DNA from: Paraburkholderia sp. FT54
GTDB taxonomy: Bacteria; Pseudomonadota; Gammaproteobacteria; Burkholderiales; Burkholderiaceae
Assembly: GCF_031585635.1 (NCBI RefSeq)
Contig: NZ_CP134195.1
Coordinates: forward strand, 3,720,001-3,784,000
Length of the DNA stretch: 64,000 nucleotides
Reading direction: 5' to 3'
In this document: one piece after another, positions 18,501 through 26,461 of the stretch
Numbering within the stretch: position 1 is the first letter of the stretch
How the letters are laid out: each line of letters begins with the position of its first letter
Notes under the pieces: generated by a model
What the model was told of the DNA's origin: nothing
What the model saw: the letters and a program-made list of their open reading frames with translations, nothing else
The model's database searches: none
Program-made: the position numbers and the translations under genes

Positions 18501-20012
18501 GCGCTGCTTTTCCGCGGGCGGCATAGCCAGCAACGCGCGGTCGATCAGCCCGGCGAGCGGGCTCAGGTCCGGGCGTACAGCAAAGCCGAGCGCGTCGGAG
18601 TCGCCAATCGTGCCGAGGATCTTAAGGACACCGTCGTACCGTTGCTTGAGCAGGATGTCGACCGCGGCCACATTGCCCACCAGAACGTCGGCCTCGCCGG
18701 ACTCAACCATCTTGAGTGCATCGTCCAGACTGGGCGCGACCACGACGTGGTCCGCCGGAATCCGCTGGAATGCGATCGGGACCGAACCGGCAACATGCGA
18801 CGAAACGACGATGCGGCGTGACGCGAAATCGTTCAGCGAGCGAGCCGCCGGTTCGGCTTCGCGGCCGACGATTACGAGAGGATAGCTTTCGTACGCGCTG
18901 GTGTGCCGCGCGTTCGCCAGGCGGGAATCATGGCTGGAAGCGGTGGCGAGAATCGCCAGCTCGCCGCGCTGAAAAGCTTCGATTGTGGCGGGCCAGTCGG
19001 CCGTGTGAGCGCGATTGAATACGACGCCGAGCGTGCGGCTCAGGTAGTTCAGATAATCGGCGGCAATGCCCGCCGGCCGGCCGGAACTGTCGACGTAACT
19101 GAAGGGAGGCCAGCCGTTGTCGAAGCCAACTTGCAACGGCGGCAGCGAGCGCAGCCAGGCCTGCTCCTGCTGCGTCAGTTGGAGACGAGGGACGCCGGCC
19201 ACGGACTTCGCGTCAAAGTTGCCGGATAGCCAGCGCACGCGAATCGCCGCGTCGTCCGCCGGATTCAACGACGCGAGCGCCCGGTCTAGCTGATCCCGCA
19301 ATGCGGCCCGGTCCCGGGGCACCGCGAAGCGCAAACTCGCGGTTTTGCTGTTTTCCTCGAAGGCCACTCGCAGGCTACGGAACTCGCCAGTGGTCAATGC
19401 ATATTGAACAGCCGGAGTGAAGCCGAGGTAGACATCGGCGCCGCCCTGGACCACTGCGGCAAGTGCGGCGTGCGTCGTGGGGAACGTGTAGATTTGCGCG
19501 CGCGGGAAGCGCTCGCGTATCGTGCGTTCGAGCGCGAAGCCTTTCTCGACCGCGATTCGCGCTCCGGCGAGTTGGGCGGGACTGCCATAACTGTCGCCGT
19601 CCCGCCGCACCACGGCCGACGTGGAAGAACGGAAATAAGGCGCGGTAAAACTCAGGCACCGCTCGCGCTCGGGCGTGCGGGCAACGCTCATCAACAGATC
19701 GACTTTTCCGGCGCACGCGGCGGCAAGCAGTTGCGGCGCGTCCGGGAACGCCTTGGCTTCGATGACGACGTTCGGCCCGACGAGCGCGCGCAGATAATCG
19801 ACGCTCATACCGGAGAGCTGACCGTCTTGCAGATCATCGAGCGGCAGCCAACTGTTACCGAGAACGCCGACGGTCAGCTTCGCGGGAAAAGTGGCAACTA
19901 GCTGAGTGTTCGAGCGATTGTCGAACGACTGCGTAACCGCCGGAGTTTGTGCGGCGACAAGTAAGAACCATGCGAACAGACATAGCGAGACGCGTGCAAG
20001 CGCACGCTTCAT
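15570..20012 (-). CDS. BvgS/EvgS-like hybrid sensor histidine kinase
   Basis: About 1,480 residues. A signal peptide (MKRALARVSLCLFAWFLLVAA) is followed by two periplasmic solute-binding (Venus-flytrap) domains (about 45-255 and 265-500). Next are a transmembrane helix (about 527-546), two PAS domains (to about 815), a HisKA domain with phospho-histidine H843 in MMSHEIRTPMNG, an ATPase domain with N-box NLLGNAIKF and GGTGLGLTICR, a degenerate receiver-like stretch, and a receiver with D1263 in LITDCHMP. A C-terminal HPt domain has H1421 in EWLHRVAG. This is the BvgS phosphorelay layout. The ATG at 20012 starts the signal peptide. A GTG at 20066 abutting the aquaporin stop is an alternative. 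Likely output partners are the three response regulators upstream on the same strand. The ligand is unknown. Confidence 0.92.
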   Translation of the reverse strand: MKRALARVSLCLFAWFLLVAAQTPAVTQSFDNRSNTQLVATFPAKLTVGVLGNSWLPLDDLQDGQLSGMSVDYLRALVGPNVVIEAKAFPDAPQLLAAACAGKVDLLMSVARTPERERCLSFTAPYFRSSTSAVVRRDGDSYGSPAQLAGARIAVEKGFALERTIRERFPRAQIYTFPTTHAALAAVVQGGADVYLGFTPAVQYALTTGEFRSLRVAFEENSKTASLRFAVPRDRAALRDQLDRALASLNPADDAAIRVRWLSGNFDAKSVAGVPRLQLTQQEQAWLRSLPPLQVGFDNGWPPFSYVDSSGRPAGIAADYLNYLSRTLGVVFNRAHTADWPATIEAFQRGELAILATASSHDSRLANARHTSAYESYPLVIVGREAEPAARSLNDFASRRIVVSSHVAGSVPIAFQRIPADHVVVAPSLDDALKMVESGEADVLVGNVAAVDILLKQRYDGVLKILGTIGDSDALGFAVRPDLSPLAGLIDRALLAMPPAEKQRIRQKWVTGNAPASGLWSVTAVRLLPVLIGIGVALLITLRAYVLLQREVRLRKKTERELELQLNFQETMMKMVPYPLVAKDLDGRYIAVNEAYEQACGLRREAVIGRTTMEVQTWGEANSRMLDDITREMLNGGEAAQVEMQFERGQGNVRHGLFWTRICRGGDGQPACVLGTVVDITDIRRAEMRARETERRLFDVTRSLPAVVFQLRRTADGAYSFPYIGGDTRHLLGVRDGSQSSSDYVDFQRVCEEDRAFVLAELERSAHCETPVNMEFRFAGDQEIKWARAELVPRRESDGSVVWSGYWVDASVEHARSDELARARDLAEAASRAKDDFFAMMSHEIRTPMNGVLGLVEVLERTPLNADQGEMLGMIHESAGALLQILDDLLDYSKIEAGRLTIEAESIDIRELVDNAVGLLAGRAHEKGLKVRVDIASEVAATLRGDSVRLRQILFNLLGNAIKFTPLGEVDVCLSVFAQSDGVQTLEMVVEDTGIGIAPEEQAKLFEPFVQAESSTTRRFGGTGLGLTICRKLVDLMNGSLTLHSEPGSGTRMTVRLAMPVETQRYSVDGLRGKRGVVATGDARIAQALMHFGEALGLVLHRVSTDAPELCDRAALAEVDLLFVNEDVPLPAGVSPRTRVICLTEKPKPTGYRILDDNVRVSINPISWRGLGAACAAAMTGLPSVAPRSAGMPRSPEGGAPPPDRERAIASGRLILVAEDHPVNQELIRHQLALLGFACDVASDGAEALAALEHTSYGCLITDCHMPNVSGYELTRRIRESEQGGAYRLPILGITANTAPEDLNLCRDAGMDDSLVKPTRLATLRDYLSRWFGTDSAWQAGPSEAISTPIVAVRDVQNGAEPFVPVDLGHMTQLWGSESTVKALLDSFVSSVREDVQSLAPLLERVEAERMGVEGVREWLHRVAGAASVLQYPPLLKALEEYRREITVKPPERVRDEGLVLIDKCNAMLDGIEQQAALLV

Positions 20013-20066
20013 TGCGACGCCGGGCGTGAAATTGCCGGCAGACACGATGATGGCAGCGGGCGCCAC

Positions 20067-20813
20067 TCAGGCAACTTCGCCGCGCCCATCGGCGAGCGTA
20101 GCGGCACCAAGGTCAGTCTTGCCGTGCAGAAGCGAAAACAGAGCGCCGGCCATGACGCCGCCCGACAGGGGCGCAGCCCAGAACAGCCAGAGCTGGTCCA
20201 GCGCCCAATCTCCGACAAACAGCGCCTGCGCAGTGGAGCGGGCGGGATTGACCGAGCCGTTGGTAACCGGAATCGACACCAGATAGACGAGTACCAGGCA
20301 GGCGCCGACCACCCATGGCGCGATCGGCGCCATGTCGTGCCGGCGGGCGATCAACAGGCTTGCCATGACAAAACCGAAAGACAGCACGAACTCGATGGCC
20401 AGCGCCGAGTGCATCTGATAGTCGGCAGGAGAATGGTCGCCGAAGCCATTTGCCGCGAACTCGCTCGCGGCCAGATCGAACCCGGGACGGCCGCCCGCCA
20501 CGTAGAGCAGTAGCGCCGCGGCAACGATCGCGCCGAGGATTTGCGAGGCAATATAGGGGAGCAAATCCCTGACCGGAAAGCGTTGCGCGACTGCGAACCC
20601 CACGGTGACAGCAGGATTGAAATGGCCGCCGGATACGCCACCAAAGCAGTAGGTGGCCGTGACGAGCGCGAGACCGAACGCCAACGCCACTTCCAGCGCG
20701 CCGCCTGCCTGCTGGATCGCACCGACGTTCAACACAATGCTGCCGCAGCCGACGAAGACCAGCCATGCCGTTCCGACACCCTCGACCAACAACCGCTTGC
20801 CTAACGCAACCAT
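20067..20813 (-). CDS. aqpZ: Aquaporin (MIP family, AqpZ-like)
   Basis: A 248-residue MIP channel with six hydrophobic helices and the two half-helix NPA motifs, GHFNPAVTVG near residue 65 and GSVNPARST near residue 185. The arginine after the second NPA is the selectivity-filter residue. The pattern favours a water channel over a glycerol facilitator (no glycerol-type D after the second NPA), but this is inference. The start at 20813 follows AGGAGG. The gene lies between the response-regulator genes and the BvgS-like kinase, all on one strand, with 54 bp to the kinase start, so it may be co-transcribed with the kinase. Confidence 0.9.
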   Translation of the reverse strand: MVALGKRLLVEGVGTAWLVFVGCGSIVLNVGAIQQAGGALEVALAFGLALVTATYCFGGVSGGHFNPAVTVGFAVAQRFPVRDLLPYIASQILGAIVAAALLLYVAGGRPGFDLAASEFAANGFGDHSPADYQMHSALAIEFVLSFGFVMASLLIARRHDMAPIAPWVVGACLVLVYLVSIPVTNGSVNPARSTAQALFVGDWALDQLWLFWAAPLSGGVMAGALFSLLHGKTDLGAATLADGRGEVA

Positions 20814-21064
20814 GCCGCCTCCTGGTTCTGTCCGCCAGGCAGATGGCATCGCATGATTGTCATGAGAAATCCGCCTGTATTCTCTCGGCCCGGGCATCGC
20901 TCAGCTCGACGAAATGACTGCTTTCATGAGGAGAGTACGTAATAAAGCCGAAGTGAATTCAGAACTATGAGACGTCAACGTCGCGCAACCAATCAGAAGA
21001 CTCCTAAATTCCTAGTTCTCCAAAATCATTTACCGACGTAACAATGCAATATGCCGACCGTCTG

Positions 21065-21709
21065 TCAGGCCAAGCCGATCTGACGCGCGTAGTCGATGAG
21101 GTCGGCTTCAGTTTCCAGCCCGAGCTTGCGCATCGCACTACGTTTCTGCGTACTGATGGTCTTGCCGCTGCGCTGCAAACGCGCCGCGATCTCATGGACG
21201 GCGAGACCTTGCACATAGAGTTGGAAGACTTCCCACTCACGCGCGCTGAGCATGCCGGCGCGAAGCTGCGGCGGCGTGTCCGCCGTTTCCATCGCGACGC
21301 GCGCGTGCTGCGACAGATAGACGCGGCCGGCAAAAGCTGCCTCGATCGCGTCGATCAAAGCTGTGACGGTCTCGCGCTTATCGACGATTCCGCCTACGCC
21401 GATATGCAAAAGGCCGGAGAGCATGTGCGCATGGCAAATCATGGTGAGGACGATGACGCTGGGATGCGATCGTCCGCGCAACAGGCGGCGCAAAAAAGAC
21501 ACCGCGTTGCAGGCACCGTCAATGCCCGGCATGTTGATATCCGAAACGACGACGTCGCACGCGCAGGCGTCGAGTAATTCCGCCAGTCCGTGGGTGTCGG
21601 CCGCTTCGCCGACACATTCGATGTGCGGCGCGGATTGCAACACTCGCTTGACGCCGATACGAACACAGTCGTGATCGTCTGCGACGATGACGCGGATCTT
21701 CTGTCTCAT
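21065..21709 (-). CDS. LuxR/NarL-type response regulator (first of three)
   Basis: A 214-residue regulator with a receiver domain (acidic pair ADD 10-12, phospho-aspartate D57 in VVSDINMPG, switch T in VIVLTM, lysine in VDKRE). A LuxR-type helix-turn-helix follows from about residue 150 (LSAREWEVFQLYVQGLAVHEIAARL, then SGKTISTQKRSAMRKLGL). The TISTQKRSAMRKL recognition helix resembles that of BvgA/RcsB-like regulators. No kinase gene is fused or immediately adjacent; the nearest is the BvgS-like kinase beyond the aquaporin. It is closest to the second regulator gene upstream, suggesting tandem duplication. The spacer 20814-21064 downstream holds no visible gene. Confidence 0.9.
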   Translation of the reverse strand: MRQKIRVIVADDHDCVRIGVKRVLQSAPHIECVGEAADTHGLAELLDACACDVVVSDINMPGIDGACNAVSFLRRLLRGRSHPSVIVLTMICHAHMLSGLLHIGVGGIVDKRETVTALIDAIEAAFAGRVYLSQHARVAMETADTPPQLRAGMLSAREWEVFQLYVQGLAVHEIAARLQRSGKTISTQKRSAMRKLGLETEADLIDYARQIGLA

Positions 21710-21816
21710 TCTCTATTGTCATATCGCTTGACATACCCTGCACACGGCGTGCTTCCCCAGGCGATGCCAATACATTTTCTGTTCGTCGCGCGACGGCGCA
21801 ACACGTTGCCGGCTCA

Positions 21817-22506
21817 TCAGCGCTTAGGCGCGCGCTCCTCAGCAATCACACCGTATTCGACGGCGAAACGAAACAGCTCCGCATCGCTTTGCAGGGCGAG
21901 CTTGCGCATGGCTGTGCACTTCTGCGCGCTGATCGTTTTGACGCTGCGCTCCAAACGCGCCGCGATCTCGGTCACGCCGTATCCCGACGCATACTGGGTG
22001 AAAACCTCGAGTTCGCGGCGTGAGAGGATCTTCCGGACATAGTCCAGTCGCTGGGTCGCCGTCGCGTCGGCGATCAATGCGCGCACCGCCGGCCCGACAT
22101 AGCGCTCGCGTGCCAGCGCCGTGATGACGGCCACATGAATCAGGTCGAGCCGGTCGCGCTTGCTCACCAGTACTTCGACGCCGAGCGAAATCACCTTTTG
22201 AAGTTCGGTCGCCTCGCTTTCCATGGTGAGCACGACGAGCGCAATGTCGGGGTAGCGCATCTTGAACTGCCTGACGACTTCCAGGCCGCTGCCAATCGAA
22301 CCGCCCGGCATGTAGAGATCCATGAGCACCAGATCGCATGAACCGCGGTCGACTTCTGTGAAGAGTTCGGTGGCGTCGGCAGCACGGCCGACGATTTCCA
22401 TATTTGGATAGCCGCTCATCAGGTTTTCGATCGCCAGCAGCACCAGTGGATGATCGTCCGCGATGATGGCTCGAATGCGGGTGCTGACCTCTGCGGTGTC
22501 GCGCAT
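21817..22506 (-). CDS. LuxR/NarL-type response regulator (second of three)
   Basis: A 229-residue regulator with receiver residues IIADDHP, D63 in LVLMDLYMPGG, T in LVVLTM and K in LVSKRD. A short loop insertion after D63 (GGSIGSGLEVVRQF) resembles RcsB-type receivers. The LuxR domain near residue 160 reads LSRRELEVFTQYASGYGVTEIAARL with the recognition helix in SVKTISAQKCTAMRKLAL. All catalytic receiver residues are intact, so it should accept a phosphate. It lies between two related regulator genes on the same strand with spacers of 107 and 140 bp, wide enough for separate promoters. Confidence 0.9.
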   Translation of the reverse strand: MRDTAEVSTRIRAIIADDHPLVLLAIENLMSGYPNMEIVGRAADATELFTEVDRGSCDLVLMDLYMPGGSIGSGLEVVRQFKMRYPDIALVVLTMESEATELQKVISLGVEVLVSKRDRLDLIHVAVITALARERYVGPAVRALIADATATQRLDYVRKILSRRELEVFTQYASGYGVTEIAARLERSVKTISAQKCTAMRKLALQSDAELFRFAVEYGVIAEERAPKR

Positions 22507-22646
22507 CTTCTATTTCTCCTCCGTGCCTTGATTTACTGCCGTCCTCTTTCGTCGAACCAGCTCCTTTCACGATCATTAAACATTCTTTCGGAAATATAAA
22601 TAAGATCGCTCCGAAACAACTTCAGCAAATTCAAAAATTAAAATGC

Positions 22647-23312
22647 TTAAATATACGATTTAAAATTAAGAATTCCATAGGCACGCACGTAGGAGAAAAG
22701 ACCAGGATCGTTGGTCACGCCGAGCTTGGCCATCGCCTCGCGTTTTTTCCGCGCGACCGTGCGGCGATGACAGCCGAGCGCCGCTGCAATCTCCGAGATC
22801 GAACGCCCATCCACCAGCAGCCTCACGACCTCGGCCTGCATGCCCGATAGCCGAGGCGCCGGCGGTCGTTCGCAGTCAGGGTATGGCGGATCAGCTAGCA
22901 CTTCGACGATGGAACGGCCGAGGTACGCCTCACCGTGTCGGGCCGCCACGATCGCCTGCCAGAGTTCGTCCATCGACTCCGCCTTGCCGACCATGCTCAC
23001 GGCGCCATCCGACGCGAGGGCGCGAAGAATCTCGACGTTTGTCAGAGTTGTCATCACCACGATGCGCAATTGCGGCCAGCCGCTGCGGATCAATCGAACC
23101 AGATTGAGGCCGTCGCCCGCGGCGCCTGAATGATCCGGCATCGCGAGATCGGTGACGAGCACATCGCAGGGCGTGCTTCGCAGGCGTTCGAGCAGCGAAA
23201 TGGGATTCGTCGCCTCATCGACGATGGTGACGCCGGCATGTGTTCCCAGCGCGGCGCGGATGCCAAGCAGAACGAACGGATGATCATCCGCCAGGATGAT
23301 TCGAAGATTCAC
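22647..23312 (-). CDS. LuxR/NarL-type response regulator (third of three, most divergent)
   Basis: A 221-residue regulator with receiver residues ILADDHP, D55 in VLVTDLAMPDHSG, T in IVVMTT and K in MVGKAE. The loop GAAGDGLNLVRLI parallels the RcsB-like insertion of its neighbour. The DNA-binding domain (LSGMQAEVVRLLVDGRSISEIAAAL, recognition helix CHRRTVARKKREAMAKL) departs from the other two at the base-contacting positions, so its target sites should differ. The 3' end and the 140-bp spacer to the next gene are conspicuously A/T-rich for this genome. Confidence 0.88.
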   Translation of the reverse strand: MNLRIILADDHPFVLLGIRAALGTHAGVTIVDEATNPISLLERLRSTPCDVLVTDLAMPDHSGAAGDGLNLVRLIRSGWPQLRIVVMTTLTNVEILRALASDGAVSMVGKAESMDELWQAIVAARHGEAYLGRSIVEVLADPPYPDCERPPAPRLSGMQAEVVRLLVDGRSISEIAAALGCHRRTVARKKREAMAKLGVTNDPGLFSYVRAYGILNFKSYI

Positions 23313-23679
23313 CAGGATTTTCTCTCATTTGTTGTAGGAGTAAATGCACATACGCAGAAAAATCTGAAACGCTCGACGTATGCTTTAACGGCCCCTCGGC
23401 GACACACGGCGTACCAAGGCGGCCATAAAATCATCCCCACAATCCCACGAAAATCGGAGAGGTCCGAATCCTGAAGAGAAATTAATAATCCATTGCGGAT
23501 CTATCAGAGAAAGAAAACATAAATACGCAAAACGAATATTTTTTGCTGCCTCAAGCGGCGCATAGTCGGCCAAAACCCGTCGTCTCGACCACCAGCCGCA
23601 GAAGTTGCGCCTCACCGCGTCGCCCACTACGACAGAAACCGGGGCGTCCCGCAGTACGATCAAAAGGCGCCGCGATTCA
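23313..23679. other. Intergenic region, relatively A/T-rich, no supported gene
   Basis: This 367-bp spacer lies between the third response-regulator gene and an MFS gene, both on the minus strand. A 92-codon frame (23385-23663, minus) shows no recognisable protein features. The segment 23470-23560 is markedly A/T-rich and could carry the promoter for the response regulator or be binding territory for nucleoid proteins. I see no clear terminator. Confidence 0.5.
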
Positions 23680-24996
23680 TCAGGCTGCGTCGCAAGCGCG
23701 CGCCGCGTTCACCTTGCCTTCACGCTTCGCGCGCGGAAACACCGGCAACGCGATCAATGCGCACACGCTGGCCACGGCCCACACCATCGGCCACGAACCT
23801 GCCGAGAGCAGCGGCGGAATCGCCAGCGGCGTCAGGAACAGCGTGAGAAACACACAGGTGTTGCCGATCGCCAGCGCGGTGCCCGCGCGGCTCGTCCCTG
23901 CCAACGTGGCGAGTTCCGTGAAAGCCACGCCGTGCCATGCGGACGCGCTCACGCCGCCCAGCACGACCATCAGCGCGAATCCCGCGATCATCGCCGCGTG
24001 ATGCATGCCGGCAAAACCCGTCAGCAGCGCGAGCGCCGCGAACAGCACCGCCGTCAGCAGGCTACAGGCGCGCATGTAAGCCCGGCGATTGCCACGCCGG
24101 TCGGTCCAACCGCCGCTCCAGACCCGCGCGATCGCGGCGCCCGTTTGCACCGCGGCCATCGTCACGCTGATCGCCAGCACGCCGGCGCGGCTGAAATCGT
24201 GAAGAAACACCGTCCCGAACGTGACGACGGCGAGTTGCGGCACGCACAGCGCGCCGGCGCCGAGCGCCACGCGCCAGATGCCGATGTCGCGCAACGGCGA
24301 GACCCTGGTGGGGACGCCGGTCGCCGCAGTCGCGCCGCGCACTTCAGGCGCGTCGTCCGCGTCGGTGTGGGAAGGCTCGTGCAGCCAACGCCAGGCGAAC
24401 GCCGCAGTGATCGCGCAGGCGAGCGCCAGCACGGTATAGGCGCTCGCAAAGCCGAAGCGCGACGCGAGCACCGGCAGCAACAATGCACCAAGACCGCCGC
24501 CCGCGGGCACCGCGGTCTGGCGGATACTCATGGCCAGCCCGCGCTCACCCTCGCGAAACCAGGCCATCACCGCGCGGCCGCTCGAACCATTGACGCTGCC
24601 GCCGAGCAGTCCGACCAGCAACAGGCCGAGCGCGAGCGCCGTCACGCTCGGCACATGCGCACCAGAGGGCACGACGAACAGCGCCAGTCCGGCCAGCGCA
24701 GCCGCGGTCGAAAGCAGTCCAAGTAGCAGCACGCGCCGGTCGCCCCAGCGGTCGGTCAGCAAACCCCATGGCAATTCGCTGACCGCAATGCCGAGGCCAA
24801 GCATGCCGAGCACGAGGCCCAGCCCGTCATTGCCCAGGTGATAGCCCGAACGCAAGAAAACCGCGGTCGTCGGGATCCCCGAGAACGCCGCCGAAAAGCT
24901 CGCGTTCGCCGCGAACCCGATTCCCAGCACCTTCCATCGATGGCTTGCCGTTCGACTGCCCGATAACCCTAAACCAGTCATTGATTCGCTTCCCAT
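23680..24996 (-). CDS. MFS transporter
   Basis: A 438-residue membrane protein with about 12 hydrophobic segments. The MFS motif A equivalent is GLLTDRWGDRRV in loop 2-3 and a second copy, GGWTDRRGNRR, is in loop 8-9. The sequence does not show the drug-exporter motif C and looks like a generic metabolite-type MFS member; the substrate is unknown. The ATG at 24996 follows GGAGGG at seven bases. It diverges from a LysR gene across a 95-bp spacer with tandem repeats, which suggests that the LysR protein controls it. Confidence 0.85.
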   Translation of the reverse strand: MGSESMTGLGLSGSRTASHRWKVLGIGFAANASFSAAFSGIPTTAVFLRSGYHLGNDGLGLVLGMLGLGIAVSELPWGLLTDRWGDRRVLLLGLLSTAAALAGLALFVVPSGAHVPSVTALALGLLLVGLLGGSVNGSSGRAVMAWFREGERGLAMSIRQTAVPAGGGLGALLLPVLASRFGFASAYTVLALACAITAAFAWRWLHEPSHTDADDAPEVRGATAATGVPTRVSPLRDIGIWRVALGAGALCVPQLAVVTFGTVFLHDFSRAGVLAISVTMAAVQTGAAIARVWSGGWTDRRGNRRAYMRACSLLTAVLFAALALLTGFAGMHHAAMIAGFALMVVLGGVSASAWHGVAFTELATLAGTSRAGTALAIGNTCVFLTLFLTPLAIPPLLSAGSWPMVWAVASVCALIALPVFPRAKREGKVNAARACDAA

Positions 24997-25038
24997 GGCA
25001 CCCTCCGCAAAGAATCTGGGGGTATCCTACGGCTGAGG

Positions 25039-25090
25039 CTTCCATCGGAAAAGCCGGAATTTCAGATAACTTCCATCGGATATACCGAAT
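25039..25090. promoter_or_regulatory. Tandem operator-like repeats between MFS and LysR genes
   Basis: CTTCCATCGGA occurs at 25039-25049 and 25070-25080, 31 bp apart (about three helical turns). Each copy continues into CCG(G)AAT, so each half contains a CGG...CCG dyad (TCGG-ATATA-CCGA is perfect in the second copy). The second copy abuts the LysR start codon. This is a likely LysR binding array controlling both genes. Confidence 0.6.
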
Positions 25091-25091
25091 C

Positions 25092-25979
25092 ATGAGCCAA
25101 CGCGGATTTGAGCTGACGCAATTGCGTACCTTCGTCGCCGTCGCCGAATCGGGCAGCGTCTCGGCGGGCGCGGAGCGCGTGTTCCTTTCGCAGTCGTCGG
25201 TCAGCGAGCAGTTGAAGAAACTCGAGGAGCGCGCCGGCCAGCCGCTCTTCGTGCGCAGCAAGCAGGGCGTGAGCACCACGCCCGCCGGCAGCCGCCTGCT
25301 CGATCACGCGCGCCGCATCATCGCAATGAGCGAAGCTGCGTTCGAAGACCTGCAAGGCCGCTCGCTCGACGGCGAGTTGCGCATCGCCATCACGGACTAC
25401 TACCGTCCGCACGACATCGCGCGCATTCTCAAAACATTCTCGGAACAGCACCCGCGCCTGAAGCTGCATGTCACCGTGCTGCCGAGCGCGGTGATCGACA
25501 GCAATGCCGGCGACGATGCTTCATTCGACATCGGTCTCTCGTTGCGGCTCGTCACGGACAACACGCGCGCCGCCAGCCGGCGCACCGGAGCGCAAAGCAC
25601 GGTTGTGCGGCGCGAAAAACTGCTGTGGGTGAGCGCGGCCGACTCAGGTCCGCGGCCGGCCACGCCTTACCCGCTCGTGTTGCTGCCGTCGAGCTGTCAG
25701 TTGCAGCGTTTCGTCGTGAAGCTGCTGGACGAGCACAAGGTGCCGTATGTGGTGTCGCACTCCGCTTCCGGGGTCGCCGGATTGCAACTTGCGCTGAAGG
25801 CCGGGCTCGGCATTTCCTGCCTGAACGAATCGTCGATTGGCGGCGGTGTCGTGGCCTGTCCGGCAAGCGTGGGTTTGCCCGCGTTGCCCGCCGTGGAGTT
25901 TCATCTGTTGCCAGGGCGAATCGGCGAAACCGAACTTGTCAGCAACGCTCGCACGGCCTTGATGGGGCTCTTCCGCTGA
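25092..25979 (+). CDS. LysR-family transcriptional regulator
   Basis: A 295-residue regulator. The N-terminal winged helix (about residues 8-66) reads LTQLRTFVAVAESGSVSAGA then LSQSSVSEQLKKLEERAGQPLF, typical of LysR. The effector-binding domain (about 93-290) begins at GELRIAITDYYRPHDIARIL. The start ATG at 25092 gives the normal LysR length; upstream in-frame starts would run through the operator repeats and the neighbouring promoter. Its gene faces the MFS transporter gene, the usual arrangement for a LysR activator and its target. Confidence 0.9.
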   Translation: MSQRGFELTQLRTFVAVAESGSVSAGAERVFLSQSSVSEQLKKLEERAGQPLFVRSKQGVSTTPAGSRLLDHARRIIAMSEAAFEDLQGRSLDGELRIAITDYYRPHDIARILKTFSEQHPRLKLHVTVLPSAVIDSNAGDDASFDIGLSLRLVTDNTRAASRRTGAQSTVVRREKLLWVSAADSGPRPATPYPLVLLPSSCQLQRFVVKLLDEHKVPYVVSHSASGVAGLQLALKAGLGISCLNESSIGGGVVACPASVGLPALPAVEFHLLPGRIGETELVSNARTALMGLFR

Positions 25980-26461
25980 GTCACGAATGACGGGCTCACG
26001 TCATCTCGCCAAAGCCCGTGGTTCATCATCAAAGGATCACATTGGCGCGATAACGTCTGTGCACGAGACGATTCGCAATGGAAATGTTGAAAGCCCCCTA
26101 ATCGACGCCTATCATGGTCAGGTGTCCCGTCGAATGAGCTTTCGTTTGTTATTGACGCGTCGACCAGATTCCTGCAATCTCGGACACGCTGCTGAACGTT
26201 TCAAGCATTTTCTCGCAGCCCGAAAGCCGCCGCCCACTGGCGCATTCAGGCCGATCATTGTTTAACAAAGCAATTGCATCGCCGTATCAAATCACCGCTC
26301 GCCATCCAGAATAGTCCGTTTCGATTTGCTGTTTTTGCGGTCGTTATACAAGAAAACCTGGCAGAGTCGCCATGCGTCGCCCGTCGGATTCTTAAGCGAA
26401 TTCACAAGCGCAGGCGCGAGACATAATCGAGATAAAAGAACGTTCCCCAGCGAGGCCTGGC
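25980..26461. other. Intergenic region before the oxidase operon, candidate -10 at 26345-26350
   Basis: This 482-bp spacer precedes the cytochrome/oxidase genes. TATACA (26345-26350) is a good -10 hexamer 112 bp before the first cytochrome start, but the -35 is poor, which may mean activator dependence. A small palindrome TTGTT-T-AACAA lies at 26258-26268. No FNR-type TTGAT-N4-ATCAA site was found by eye. A 92-codon frame at 25987-26265 looks non-coding. Confidence 0.4.

Noticed and set aside
23385..23663. 92-codon minus-strand frame between the third response regulator and the MFS gene
   Set aside because: Low-quality composition, no ribosome site, and no family resemblance; treated as intergenic.
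25987..26265. 92-codon frame before the oxidase operon
   Set aside because: No ribosome site and no protein-like pattern; lies in the promoter region of the cytochrome operon.
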